Below, in pieces: positions 36,312-50,075 of a stretch of 64,000 bases of DNA. Source of the stretch: Tubulanus polymorphus (taxonomy: Eukaryota > Nemertea > Palaeonemertea > Tubulaniformes > Tubulanidae); the NCBI RefSeq assembly GCF_964204645.1, contig NC_134026.1, positions 22,214,650 through 22,278,649 on the forward strand, in the 5' to 3' direction. A program made the translations under genes and the position numbers. The stretch's first letter is position 1, and each line of letters starts with the position of its first letter. The notes under the pieces were generated by a model, which was given only the letters and a program-made list of their open reading frames with translations, made no database searches and was not told the DNA's origin.

Positions 36312-37920
36312 TAATGGCCTCTGATTCTATACTATGAAGATATAAATGTCCCAACGCCCGGTGGATGGACAACATCCACGACTATACCAATGGTAGTGTG
36401 AACACAAAATCGGGCGTAATCAAACATTACTCGTTAAGATGGATATCCGCAGGAAATCAGGTATGAGCAAATATCGTTTGGCAATCCAAATCGATCAGTT
36501 CAAAGTGAGGACATTGTTTATGAAACTATTCATTAATGGCTGATTAAACATTTGAAACTAAGTGTCGTAATAGGGTCAACTGGTGCATCAAGCGATTCAA
36601 ATAGGACTTATCAGTTACAGCGACGGAAAGTTCTCCAAATACATCCTACAACAACGGTTCTTTAGGAAGATACCTACATCAAACGGTCTACTCCAAGCTT
36701 GTTACTCCCTAAAACTGCCAGTGGATCATGCTCGTGAAATATCTAAGTCTCTTGTGAATCTTAGATGAAAATAAGATCTTAATTTTAAGTCATGAATGGC
36801 GAGATTTATCATCAGTAGCAACTTGTGCTTAAATCGCCAAGAAGTCATCTGGCCATACTGGACGATTTTCATAGCCTAATCGCGGGCAAAAAATGACACC
36901 ACTATATAGTTGTGGGTGCCATGTCACTTCAAGGGGCCTCCATTTTGTGAATTACTAATGATTCTTATCTCATTGATTGGTAATTTGTTATAGGATTTGT
37001 CAGTAGAAGCTGTACACTTGGTGATTGATAGTTATTTGCTGCCGAATTTGGGGATGGGGAATGGCTGGTGACCATTTGTCTTACGAAAAGAGTTACCAGT
37101 GGCCGCAGACTAGGCGATATTTGTAGCTTGCGACGAACATCACCAAGAAATTGGCAAGAAATCACGTAGATTCTATAATCGACAGGCTTTACGAAAGCTG
37201 ATAGACGCCTCCTCCCATTACCCCCACTGACTATTCATCTAAATATCTATATATAAACAATAATTCTTTTTGCCAATATCTCACAATGGGGAATATATCA
37301 TCAAATATCTACATTTCTCCATTTACATATGTATATATACATACACTAGATTAAATCTAAAGTTATTATTGTTTTCCTGAAAGGCTGTTGTCCATGCTTA
37401 CCACGACAGATGTTTTTGCTATGTTATAAATGTTTGATGAAGTCATAGCTGTTACTTTTTTGAGAGACGAAAAGCATGTGACTCGAAAACAGCTGTCCGC
37501 TTAGTAATGAAACCTAAACCAACGAACCACCCAAACATTGGCCGGTGTCATCTACTGGCCTGAATACGAGAAAAGCTTTCGACCGATTGGCCGCGCAATT
37601 GAACCCATTTGGGCTAGTGGCGCGAGTAATTATTCTCCGTAGACGAACCAATCGACGAGTAATATTCCTGTGCTGACGATAACCAATCCTGTCACTATGA
37701 CGAGAGAGATGTCGTCGCAAACAAATAACAATTATCGTCGTTTGTCGAGTTACGCTGATTCTTCTCGAGACGTCCGGCTCTATCACACATGGAATGTGGA
37801 AAACGAGAAAAAAAAGCCTTTCCCACATCAGCGTCAAACGAAATTACGTGTATCTATGATTTTGCCATGTCTGACATGAACATCGAAAAACCTACGATGG
37901 CTTTTTCACGATGTCATCCA

Positions 37921-38091
<171 letters not shown>

Positions 38092-41000
38092 CCGGTATAT
38101 TATCTATTATGTATTAGCTAGCGTACATACTGATGAAGTATCGGCGACCACCACCACGCAAAGTGGTCGATAAAAATCATCAACGGAAAATTGATCGGAA
38201 ATATTTGTGACTCAACTGTCGGTAGAATGTATGTACGAATGTATACATCGATGTACATCAAGTATACGCAAGAAATTCTCTCAAAGCGAATGGCCATAGA
38301 GAGATAGATGGATAGATAGAGAGCGCGAGGGGAGAAATCAATTGAATTGATTTTCTCTGTATAAGACGCCATCAGTATATGTCGTCGTCATCATCGCCAG
38401 GGTTAGGCAGCGCCGTACCAATACCACCAATACACGATGATGAACAACAAGCAATCAAGCGCTGCATAATATATGATCTCTGGAACGTATTCTATATATT
38501 CGACCCTGTGTAGAGAAACAAAACAACAGACACAGTAGTCTGTGAGCCTGGGGTGGGTGTCATAATCCCATAGATCGCACTATGAAACAATGGATTCATC
38601 AAAGTAAGGTGGTTATTACTTATGATAATATCTGTAGTCAAGACGTGTTGGTATATCTGACTAATTGAAAGATAACTGCGGGTGTTAATGATGAATGAAA
38701 ATGGCACGTCATGGAGGCAGGCGTCTCCTTATTTCAGATGACCAATGTTCTTGCACGTACAAAGAGTTCAAAGAGTTTGAGTCAAGTGATAATTCTACAT
38801 ATGAATTAATGAAAACTTGTACCAAAAATTCACAGCTACAAGTTTCAACAAAAATGGCTTCATATAGAGCCTCATCGGTATTACTCCACAAACTTCTTTT
38901 CTCCCGAGCATAAATGTATATGACCTACAGGCCAATCTAAAGATAACAGTTTTTATTAATTCTAGCAATAATGTTTATCCACACCAACATGTCGCACCGC
39001 CCTTGTTTGATAAATTACATGGCAGATGACATCAAGCAGTCCAAATAAGTGGATGTACCATGTTTAACGACAAACAGCCTAATCGATATATGAAATTGAA
39101 ATTTCGCATAGGTTCATACGTCCTGCATATGAAACGAAGCCATAATACTTGACGTATGTGTACAGTGATAATCTATTCGGGCTAATTATACCAACTAATT
39201 TTGCCATCACGAACGGCAAAACAAAAAATTTACTGGTACATAATTCGAGTTCATGTCTGCATCGCTGTCAACAAGCGATAGACACACATTTTCATTCAGT
39301 TCAATTTATCAAATCGTTCATGGAAATGAATATGATCTAATACATCTCTATCCACGAAGTGAAAAAGTTCACATCGATCTTACTAATATCTGGTGAACTA
39401 TATGTCTAAAACGTATAGCCCATAAAAATCGTACCGGTATCAAAGAAGAAATGCTTAAAAATTACCATAAAATCCTAGAAACCTTAAACATGGATCCAAT
39501 AGAAACGGTTATAGATATTTTAATATATTGTTCTAATATCATAAATATAAACCAGCTTTATTCAAATTGTTAGGCGATCATCATAAAACAAATTAACCCC
39601 AATCACTAAAGTTCTAATTGATTTACTATTAATATAAATATGGTAATTACAACAATAGAACTGAACTGAGCCATTAAAGCTTTTAAACGATGAAAACCTG
39701 ACGATACCTAATCCCTGGATGAATGAGAACGCCGGTGAAAAACCTACCTTATTATCCAGTCCGAACGTTTACAATATGATATTTTAGTTCAATTTAAGAT
39801 TAATTCCGAGACGTGTAATTTCGGCGATTAAATGATTTTGCGAATCGACAGTAGTTCCCGAAGCCGCGATTCTCGTTTCAAAATGGCTGCAAAGCAATGA
39901 ATCCTGGCGTGTACAGCGACCTTCTTTCATTCGCTGAATCAATATATGCTAATGTCGCGTAGCAGCAGTGTGAATATTCCAGTGCGCACGCCGCCGCCAG
40001 TCACCAATGACAGTACACACAGATATACAACACAGCCTGTATGCGTTACCATAGTAATCAATATCGTATTCATCGATACAATGAAATCATCAGAAATTTT
40101 GACGGATTTCGCGCGCGTGCACCGATAGGGGGTACGCGGGGTAACGGGGCGATAATTAATATTAATGACGTAACAGATTCATTACGCGAAAAGGGTAACA
40201 ATGACAACGTTGTTTGGTGGTAGAAATAACTGGAATCAAGTTCTGACAAGAGGGCCATATATACACGAATTACGGGTTTGATATTTTGTGGATATTTCTC
40301 CGCCCTTCGATGTCGGATCAAACCATTCGAACATTCGTCATAGGGAAAGCAGATAGATTTGAAAGATGACTAGCGATCGATATTCCACAGCTGGGACACT
40401 CCTTTCTATATCGTATGTTTAGGGTTGAAATTCGTCCTTGAAGAAGTGGTTTTGGCCCAGGCGACTTAGAGTGCTTGAACCGAGAGGTATCAAATTCATA
40501 CCTGATCTGATAAATTTCAAATTCTGGCGTCTTTTTTTTAAAAGAATTCTCATCATCGAAGCCAAATCGATACCGCTCCCATTCAACGAGGTCAGGATTA
40601 AAAGACGAAATACAATACAACGTCATCTCATTAAGGACTGTTTTTCATCCCATCATGATTACATTATCATTCGAAAGTGGCACAGGCGGAAAAACGTTCG
40701 CGCGATTACGGCTTTAAAATAACGTCATACATCAAATTTTCATCGTTTCGAAGAAATCTTCCTCTAGGATCAACTTTCAACTCATATACGCATACTATAC
40801 GGGGAAATTAACCCAAAAGGACAAAGTTACTTATAATACGAAATGTAGTTATTTATTCAACCCCGGAAGAAATGTATTATTTGCTACTTAATTTGATCAC
40901 GACCACACCTTACTTAAACCTACGTAATACCCCTGAAGACAATCTTTTTTTTTTACAATACAAAATTTCTTCTTTGATTAAATAATTTAAGCGCGTAGAT

Positions 41001-43369
41001 ATAATAGTAGTATCTATTCATCTTACGGAATAATGTAACAATCAATTGAATATGCCACCGAAAAGGATGGATGAATGGAACCTCAGGACAGGGAGAAAAA
41101 ATAACCAACACTGTCAGTTCCCAACCGCCGTGGGACTAGCGCGTACACTTTCATAGTTAATCAATTACACGAAGCCTATACCTTGAAGTAATCATTTGAT
41201 TACTCCAAAAGCCTACACTATAATTAACTGGAAGTCGAAATCTTAACATTACTTATAAGAGATAAGGTACTTAAAAATGGTTATTCTTAAACCTATAAAT
41301 TGGAAGACTCATAAGAATTCACAAACTCATCATTGTCTCATGAATTAAGATCAAAAGAGTTTAAGGATGAAAGTGCGAAAACTGACTGGCGACAATTCCC
41401 CATGACCTGACTTCAGGTGAGGCAAGTATCAAATCACAATTGAAGCCAGGTTCGATTTGAGTTGTGGCTGTCTCCACAAGAGAGATGTTAGAACAGTTTA
41501 AAATATGAACTCATTTTGGTGCCACTGAACCGAGCCTGGTAAATCAGTAGGACCGGTCCTAAGATTCTAAGACAATTTCTCGAACTCGTCACGCCTGTCG
41601 TTAGTTTGAACTACAAAATATAACTTACAAGCACTTTATAATTCTTGCGAACACTTGCATTTCGTATTACCGATCTCTTTTCCTTCTTGACCATTCTTTC
41701 GATACGGTCCAGTACAGCAGAGCCGCGTTATCGCAAAGCCAAAAGCGCCAAAAAACCAACCAACATTCAACCTCAGTAGCACTGGATCGGAAATTTTGAA
41801 TTTGTCAAGTCGTTATTCCGGGCTTGTTATAACGAGGTTTCAACACAATTAACACTACCATATAGTAGTCCTCATAATTGGACATGGAATTCATTCACTA
41901 ATGAAATGACATGAAATATATATTACATATACATATATTTTTTCAAAATTTCAAATAGTTCATAAGTCTATTCATGAACTTGTATGATAGTCATAGTACA
42001 TACTAACAAGGATTTATAGGTTCAGTGGTTATTCTTTTGTCTAAGATGTCTAATCTTGACTTATTCTAGGAATGCGTGCACAATAATTATGCTTTACACA
42101 TAGCAGGCAGTAGTAGGCCTATATACCCTTGAATTAAACCCTGCTATCGAGCTAATTATAAAATTCTAATCACTTCTTAGAGAGTAGAAAATAGATCAAG
42201 CTAATTCATCGCTAGGCGGCAATATACCAACTTTGTTGTTGGGGGTATGTTGAAACCAAAGGTGCATGACAAGCGACACTTGGCCACACTCAATGTCTTA
42301 ATAATTGATTAAACTCTAATTACACAAGGAGCCCGCCTGATGAAAACGACCCGCGTATAACAATCCAGCGCAGTAACAACTATATCAAAAATGCTATGAA
42401 CAAATAAACAATGCCTGTTAAGGGAAAACAAAGTGCCCAAATGAGAATGTTAGCAAGATTCCGAAAAATCCGAGGTGACGAACTATGCTCCGAATGAATG
42501 AAGATATTACGTGAACGATGAACTACAAAAATTATGTGCATGAAAAAGCGATTTGTTGTACGTACCATGATAATGGCACCAGCCATCTTGTCCACGGAAG
42601 TTTGCGAACTGCATGGCATCCTCTTATGAGCTACTCAAACGTAACCGTCGCGTTGACACTCTTAAGCAGGTGCACATTATGATTTTTGATGCCAGCTTAT
42701 AATGAATGATATGCATTCAATTTTTTATTCATTTTCATAGATATTAATCTGATAACCCTATTTAGCTGTTCTCCCATATTAAGTGGTCATTAACCTTGAT
42801 GATTATCATTTCATTCACATCTAAGTGACACGACAGGTGGTTTAGGACTTACAAATTTACCCTTTTCAAATATCTATCGACATTTTAGTGATTTTATAGT
42901 CTAGGCCTATATATATTCAAACTTCTTTTGACCCATTAACTACGCTCGCTGCTTCAAAAGGGACTCTATACCTTTACCATCAGCCACTACAACTAAGATA
43001 ATCCTAAAATTGGGCATGCAACCTAGACTAGGGGCTATGACCAATTATACCTATTATATCCATTCACTCTAGAACATATTTTTGAGAATGGTCCCTATCT
43101 CTCAACACTGTCAGAGCTATTATATTAGCTATACAGACATAGGTGCTTGCCTGTAAAGGAATCTTAATCAATATTTCGCGTTCAACAATCTTTCGAACTA
43201 TAAACCATAACCTCACTAGTATAGGGAATACAGGGAGTATGGGAAGAGTATAGGAGGTAGTAGGATGTAAGGAGTCCTGGGTATAAACCAACGATGCCTT
43301 CACCGATACAAGTACGCCACCGGACGAACACCGATCGTCCCGCAATCATCATCATCATTACCTTGTATA

Positions 43370-43760
43370 ATGGCGAGCTTTGAAAAGATTTATTTTTTGA
43401 ACTGTGTAGTCTATAGTATCGATCGCGTTGTTGATATTCGCGACTGCGACGACGAATACGCTGCTGTTGTTTTCGTTTATGAAACTGTTGTTGTTGCTGC
43501 TGCTGCTGCTGCGGTGGTTTGTCTCCGCCGAAATTCTCTCGTTGCATTGTCCCGCATTTTGAGCGTTAATCGAAGTAGCCGGCGTCGGCGCCCGGAGACT
43601 CGCTATGAAGACGACACATCTACTATGTACGCGGTCGGAATAATAGCGCGGCTGTGGTTGGACTGTGTAGAGCGAACACACATCTGAACATACGAGGAGG
43701 ACTCGTTCGTCGTTGGCTGTCGTGGTGTGCAGATGATGACGACAACGGGGGCCACTGATG
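43370..43760 (-). promoter_or_regulatory. CG-richer segment, candidate RAB3 promoter/first exon
   Basis: This stretch has clearly more CG dinucleotides than its surroundings (for example GCCGGCGTCGGCGCCCGGAG near 43580) and a GTT/GCT trinucleotide run at 43485-43512. On the minus strand it lies upstream of RAB3. The overlapping Gln-rich reading frames come from the trinucleotide run. It is a plausible 5' UTR/promoter, with no direct splice evidence. Confidence 0.25.
43485..43512. repeat. GTT/GCT trinucleotide run
   Basis: CTGTTGTTGTTGCTGCTGCT and continuing, about nine triplets. Confidence 0.85.
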
Positions 43761-43854
43761 GATGACTGACTGCCTAGCTGTCGCTTTTAATCGATACGTT
43801 TATTATTTGTTCCCTAATATTTCGTTAACGATTGCTTCGATTATTCGAAATAAC

Positions 43855-43922
43855 AATCGAGGACCTGCTTCCATGGTTCTTAGATATTAATCGAGGACCT
43901 GCTTCCATGGTTCTTAGATATT
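43855..43922. repeat. 34-bp direct tandem duplication
   Basis: Two perfect copies beginning AATCGAGGACCTGCTTCCAT at 43855 and 43889. Confidence 0.92.
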
Positions 43923-44674
43923 GAGTTTGACTCGATAGTTTGATAGTAAATTGTTCGATTAAACCTTAGTCAAATTCAGAACTGAGTCGAGAATCTCGGT
44001 GGAAATTTGACCAGTCGGTTAATGTCCCTGACAGATGTGGTGGGTTTGTAAGGGGCAGCAAATCAAATCAAAAAAGCGAGGAACTGTGGAACTGATGATC
44101 CAACTGTGGAACTCATTAACCAGACCACAGACAGTTAACATTTTGCGTTGAGGTTGAAGTTTTTTTTGTACCGACCAAAACATATCATTAAAACCGAAAA
44201 TAGTCCTGTCCACCGAACGAGGAAACTCATACTTGTTAAGGGGTAATCTGTTATCCTAAAAGCCCCTGAAGGGATGCCGTGATTTTACATTTAGTCACGT
44301 ATGTCGGCACAATTTTGCCGCGGTTTTCTAATTGGTTCAAAAACGACATGATTTCGTTTCGTAATTGAAACGAAAAACGCTCGGCGAAACATAAGAATTG
44401 ACATCATATATCTTGATAACAACACGATTTGATGGAAACGCTTTCATTATTCAAATCCCGAGCGATTTTGACACAACGAATAATGCAAATCCCATCATGT
44501 AAAGGCCGCCATGCCAAAGCTGTTTGGAGAGAAAAATAGTCGCGATCGTCTGAAAGCAAGTCAAAATTTATTTGAAGCATGGCCCATTCATTAAAGCATG
44601 AATTCATGCTTCCGTTCGCCGTATGTTCTACTAAGAGGAAGGGACGTTGAAAATCAGCAAAATCCGTTATTCAA

Positions 44675-45019
44675 TAGCCGCGATCACACGGACACGATTT
44701 GGCCCGGGCCAAATTGGCACGGATCAGGCTCGGGCCAAATTTGGCCCGTGCCTAATTAGAGAGCGCGTTCACAAGCAAACCATTCACTCGATACTAAACA
44801 ATGCTCAAACAAAGCGAAGTGGATCATTTCCGGTGCCAGTTGCAATTCAAACATAATCATTTGTCTGGTGCTAAAATTTGGCTCGGGCCTGGTCCGACGT
44901 TTTTGGTTGGGCCAAATTTGGCCCAGGTAAAACAGGCTTGGGCCCATTTGGCACCTGTGTGAACAGTTGTTCCGGGCCAAGTTTGGCACGGACCAAAAAT
45001 GCCTGTGTGATTGCGGCTA
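44675..45019 (+). mobile_element. TAGCCGCGATCAC-type MITE, copy 4 (most complete)
   Basis: Starts TAGCCGCGATCACACGGACA and ends TGTGTGATTGCGGCTA; about 345 bp. The middle has several near-palindromic TTTGGCCCGGGCCAAA blocks and CAAACAAAGCGAAGTGGATC. Both ends are present, so this is the best reference copy in the window. Confidence 0.8.
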
Positions 45020-48000
45020 ATGATTAACGAAGGATTCGAAAAAATATTTCCCGGTTTTCAATAGAAAACTAATGAAATTGAACACAAGTAAAGCCTAGGG
45101 TTTAAGCCGTACCCGGCCTACAATGAATCCATCTTTGATTATTCCCATTACTGATTAGAGCCATCAGCACCTGCTACGGCGAGATAAAAGGAAATATTAT
45201 CAATAAAAGTCAACAGCAATCAGGCGAAAAAGAAAAGAATTCAGATTCCGGTGTACCCATCAGTACCCTGATCGGAAATAAGAGAGCGCCGCGATATTTT
45301 ACTTCGTTTACATGACAAAAGATTGAAGATAGAGACAGGTGTTGTCCGAACAGAGGATGGCGTACCGGGTGGTATTCATTGAAAGCAGTAATATTTACGC
45401 GGAAACTATAAGATCATAACTTCTTCCGTAAGTGGCCCAAAGCGAGGTACAAGACAATAACGTGTCGCTGTATGGAACGTCAAAATTCTTAAAAACTGGT
45501 AACCGAACCGGAATGAGCCTCTCAAAATCACCTTCAACTAATCGTTTTAGGTTCGTATCATAAAATAAGAAAAGTCTAAAACAAACAGGAATTATATATA
45601 ATTCTACTCAAAACCAGTATTGACTAAAACTGAACCACCCGAACCGGAATTAAGACTCGATGAAAACCAAAGAAACTCACCTTGAACGAATGAAAAAACT
45701 TTTTTATAATATTTTTTTTTCAAACAAATTTGGATGCTATTCCAAAACCTCCGAAACAAATGAGACACTACTTAAAACAAGTTGACTGCAAAATAACCAC
45801 AATGTGCACCCGCCTTTATTCATTTCTATAATTCATGTCTTTGATAATCAGGTCTTAGCGTGTACCACTCGAAAAATAGCGTTTGGTTGAGTGATCAAAC
45901 ACAAAATTTATCCGAACGTCTTTAGTATTGCCACTACATGGCTTACTGTTATATATCAAATACACCATGTTGATTTCGGCACCGGAACTAGGCCATCCCG
46001 TCAAATACTATACATTGATATGACCAGTCCTCGTTGTTTCACGGTTAAGTCGGCCAAATAGATAATAAATCACTACCGAGTTAAAATACTATCGTTTGAA
46101 AGATCTGAATTCATGTCCTTCACCTGACATTAATCTAATCTTAAAAAAGAAATCGACGATTATCCACCAACTTGGCAGAAGCGAGACAAACCACAGGCTT
46201 CAACAGTTCTCTCAGGCTCAGGCTCTACGAAATTACCATGCGTTATTTCCCATTACAATTTGGAGGGCCAATAGCTAAATTTAGCCAAGATAACTTATTG
46301 ACCCCGTTCCTAAGTTATGAGGTCATCTCAAGGTCATAACGCTGTCGCCTAGTTCTGCCGCACTGGGTCATTCTTTGCACTGCACAACTAGACCTCCATC
46401 CAAATGTTGAATGAAGTGTCATCAAGATCGACCCATTATTACAAAGCTAAGTAGCTGAAAGACAGACATACAGATAAGACGCACAAACAGTATGAGAATA
46501 AGGGTCTTCATGTATGAATGCGACCAATATTAACAACAAATATTCCATCCGTCACATTGGACGTCAAATAGCAGTGAACTATGACCATTTATTTCAGTTA
46601 ACTGCTTGCGCTTAACGTCCAATACGACTCAGCTCTTCATAAGACAATTGCAAAACTTTCATGCAGTAGGCCAACGGTTTTGATGAATCCACCCACACGA
46701 GGATTTACCGGGACCTTCACTCGCAAGGTTATCATATCACTAAACACCTTTCCTCCACTGAAGATACTACTAAACAGATTTCAATTCCTGTCGCTTTAAG
46801 AGGGTTTGATAAACTCGAGATCGTTCTAATGCGAATTTATCAACAGCCTTGAATCAAAGCTCCATTTAGAAGCTTAGAGTCGCAACTCGACACTAAAAAC
46901 CAAATCCGATCAATAGCGTATATTTCCTGATTATCTCGCATTTGGTTAAACTTCAGAGCTTATTATCACCGAACTAAATGATCTACGCCTTTGTAGCGAA
47001 ACATTTTCAAATATCAAATATTCAATTTACAAAGCACATAGTTTAAATAGGCTATCAGAGTTGAATGTTGACAATTCACAAATCAATGTCTTGTCATATT
47101 GGATTAGTCTCAAGTGGACCTCTCAAGAGCCGTGTCTGTTTTAAACATTCCTACATATCACCACCTATCCGGCAGAGGTGGGACAATAATTTTTTCAAAA
47201 AAGAGTAATATTTATAATCAGACCTGCATATTTGTTCTAACTGAAAGAGCAAATATAGAGAAGTTATCATACAGTCTGTATTAGGCCGTGTATGAAACGA
47301 TCATATCTAACTGCATATCTAAATACAGCTGGCCGCAGCGAATTCGTTTCCCAAGTCATGTAAGAATTCGCAAATTATAACATGCAATAGAACGGGCGGT
47401 AATTATCATAATACTAATAAATCATCACAATTCCGATGAAACCGCGTCTCTAATAAATATACACACACGTATCACTTAAAATTGATCTCGGTCAAATCAA
47501 TACCCACGCATAGTCGTTATTAGGCAGCAGCAGTCGTTTCGAGATAATGCAATGGGGAATCGAATTCGACAGGGGTGTATCCCATCTAATCTTAAACGCA
47601 AAGATCTTTCGGCAGCGCATCAGGGTAGAGTCATAGAAACAAAAAGGCTTCAAGAGTGTAGGTTATTAATATAGGCTAAGCCATTTCAGTTTGAACATGC
47701 TTCACTCTATGTCTAAGAGTCGAGGGTTTGAATGACTAACAACAATCAATCAACATGTAGGAATGAAAAATGTTATTTCAATCAACATGAAAATGACACA
47801 TATTTATATCGAGATAGTTGCAGATCCAGGGGTAGATAGATTTCCATAAATTGCCCTTGCAATAGAAATTTTTATCATGTTAATATCTTTTTCAGAAAGC
47901 CATCAGACAGCGTGTCTTCAATTTTTCAAAACCTTTAAGGTGGAATCATTCTAGACCCGCACAAGCATAAACTCTTCACACCTTCAGAGGTTGCTAGTGA

Positions 48001-48350
48001 TTAAAAGAATGCCTCGTTCCCAAATATTGGCCCTGGATCTGTCTGTCAAGGCAATAAAGCAGTTTGTGTTACATCGAAAAATTCAGCAAAACGAAAAAAC
48101 AATTAGTGATATCTATAAAACAATTCAGGCATACAATCTGAAAGTGCTTGAAAGAAGTTTAGCAAAACATTAATTTTTGAATAAGAAAGAGTTAATTTTC
48201 AGCTCTCCATTAAATGCAATATGTAATTACTGATATTTCATGCAGTTTTAGAAGAAGCCACATACTACCAGTAGTGTAGATATAACACACTATGCCCAAC
48301 GCATTACTGGCAATACTCATGCAAACTGTAGATAGAGGGTTAGCAGCAGC
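45020..48350. other. Intergenic DNA, repeat remnants only
   Basis: No gene recognised. 46315-46490 ends in AAAGACAGACATACAGATAA and looks like a dispersed-repeat tail. The 60-codon frame at 47991-48173 is Lys/Gln-rich and unsupported. Confidence 0.35.
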
Positions 48351-48351
48351 G

Positions 48352-49469
48352 TAGTTGGGCTTAAAACAGTCACGTCATATAAAACTAGGGGTCCAGGGAC
48401 ACCATGCCCACTTGGGAAGTGGTTTCAAATGCTCAACAATCTTACAATTTCAACATTCAACACCCCCTGGTGACCATTTACAAAAACCAATGACCTTGAA
48501 ACTCACCACAATCATAGAACATGTCAGCAGCTATGATTTTGTAATTGATTGTGATAACAAAATATGCCTCGTTACCAATTTAATATGGAAATACTAAGTC
48601 ATTCTACTACTCAACGCCCCCTGGTGACCATATTCAAAACCAAATGACCTCGAAACTTACCACAATCGTAGAACATGTCACGAACTATAACTTTGTAATT
48701 GATCATGGTAACAAAATATGCCTAGGTACCAATATAATAAGGAAATACTAAGTTATTCTACTATTCAATGCCCCCTGGTGACCATATAGAAAAACTTATG
48801 TCCTTAAAACTCGCAACAATCATAGATGATGTCATGAGCTACAACTTTCCAATTGATTGTGGTTACAAAATATGCATAGGTACGAATATAATAAAGAAAT
48901 GCTAAGATATTGTATTATTCAACGCCCCCTGGTGGCCATATACGAAATCCAATTACCTTGAAACTCACCACAATCATAGAACACGTTATGAGCTACAACT
49001 TTCTAATTGATTGTGGTAGCAAAATACGCTTAGGTATCAATATAATGTGGAAAAACTTTTTCCCACTTACGAATGAGTACTGGTGACACCAAGATGGCCG
49101 CCAATTGCGTCATAATTGGCTGATGAAAAATACCTGTCTCAGGCATAAAACATCCCTTTCCAAAGAATACCCATCACAAATTGTAATGAGAAATGGCAAA
49201 CCAGTAGGAAGCTACATGACTCAGAATTCGGGCCAAAATTAACATTTTTGGGCACTAAAAAGGTCATAGGACGGCCATCTTGAGTCCGACCGACCCACTT
49301 TTTGTTATGTTGATGGGCCCTGGGGGGATTCACATATATCCGAAAGATCAAGGTAATTGATCAAAGCGTCTTCAAAATTTCCCTCAAAAAGTTCCGTCTA
49401 CGGACGGACGACGGACGAAAAGTGAACGCAATAGCCCGCTGGGACTGAAGTCCCAAGTGGGCTAAAAAA
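48352..49469 (+). mobile_element. Non-autonomous element with a 154-bp tandem core and 3' hairpin
   Basis: The flank GTTGGGCTTAAAACAG leads into four tandem units and then a unique tail. The tail ends GGACGGACGACGGACG, AAAGTGAACGCAATAGCCCG and the hairpin AGCCCGCTGGGACT-GAAG-TCCCAAGTGGGCT followed by AA. The short-flank plus ~150-bp tandem-core layout resembles bivalve pearl/CvE-type elements. A CTAA terminus beside a hairpin would also fit a Helitron-like 3' end. The class is inference. Confidence 0.55.
48461..49076 (+). repeat. Four tandem 154-bp units
   Basis: CRCCCCCTGGTGACCAT occurs at 48461, 48615, 48769 and 48923, exactly 154 apart. Each unit continues CTTGAAACTCACCACAATCA and AATTGATTGTGGTTACAAAA. 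A single diverged unit fragment lies at about 27886-27960. Confidence 0.92.
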
Positions 49470-49748
49470 CATAGTAAGGGATGGCAGGCGCAACATAATA
49501 ACATTCATTTTTCGTTCAGAGCAGAGTAATATAATAATATAGGTATCAAATATCATTCTCTAAATGGGAATGAGTTAGGTTATTGATAGGTTTATGATAG
49601 GTTATTGAAATTTGTACAACCTATATGCAGAGTGGCTACCTTGTTTTACAGTGGATTGGATCCATGATACAGGCTAGATTATCAGTACTGGTTATGGTAC
49701 AAAGACTATAAGGACCGATATTTACCCATAACTATGGGTTCATTCAAC

Positions 49749-50075
49749 TATTGCTGTGATCACGCAAACATTTTTGGCCCCTGCCACACAGGCATGAGCT
49801 AACCATTCACCCGGGTGCCAATGGGCCTGTGCTTGTTTGACCGGGGTCAAATTTGGCCCAAACAAAAAGTCGGACAGGCCTGTGTCAAATTTTTGCACGG
49901 GTCAAATCATAGCATGTGATTGCCTACCAGTTCTGGAAGTGACTCGCCTCGCTTTGTCACAGCATCGTTTAGTATCAAGAGAGTAGTTTACACGGGGACG
50001 CGTTCTGTAATTAGTTACAGGCCAAATTTGACTTGGGTCTGATCCGGACCAACCGTCTCCGCGCGATCGCGGCTA
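49749..50075 (-). mobile_element. TAGCCGCGATCAC-type MITE, copy 5 (diverged)
   Basis: Starts TATTGCTGTGATCACGCAAA and ends GCGCGATCGCGGCTA. It contains TTTGGCCC blocks and GACTCGCCTCGCTTTGTCAC in inverse order to copy 4. About 327 bp. Confidence 0.65.

Noticed and set aside
42380-42619. Hydrophobic 79-codon minus-strand frame
   Set aside because: No family resemblance, no splice sites in phase, and isolated in repeat-rich DNA.
43182-43687. Gln-rich minus-strand frames and an Ala/Val-rich plus-strand frame
   Set aside because: Produced by the GTT/GCT trinucleotide run; no domain and no splice support.
48461-49076. CRISPR-like array
   Set aside because: Four contiguous 154-bp units with no spacers, in an animal genome; it is an ordinary tandem repeat.
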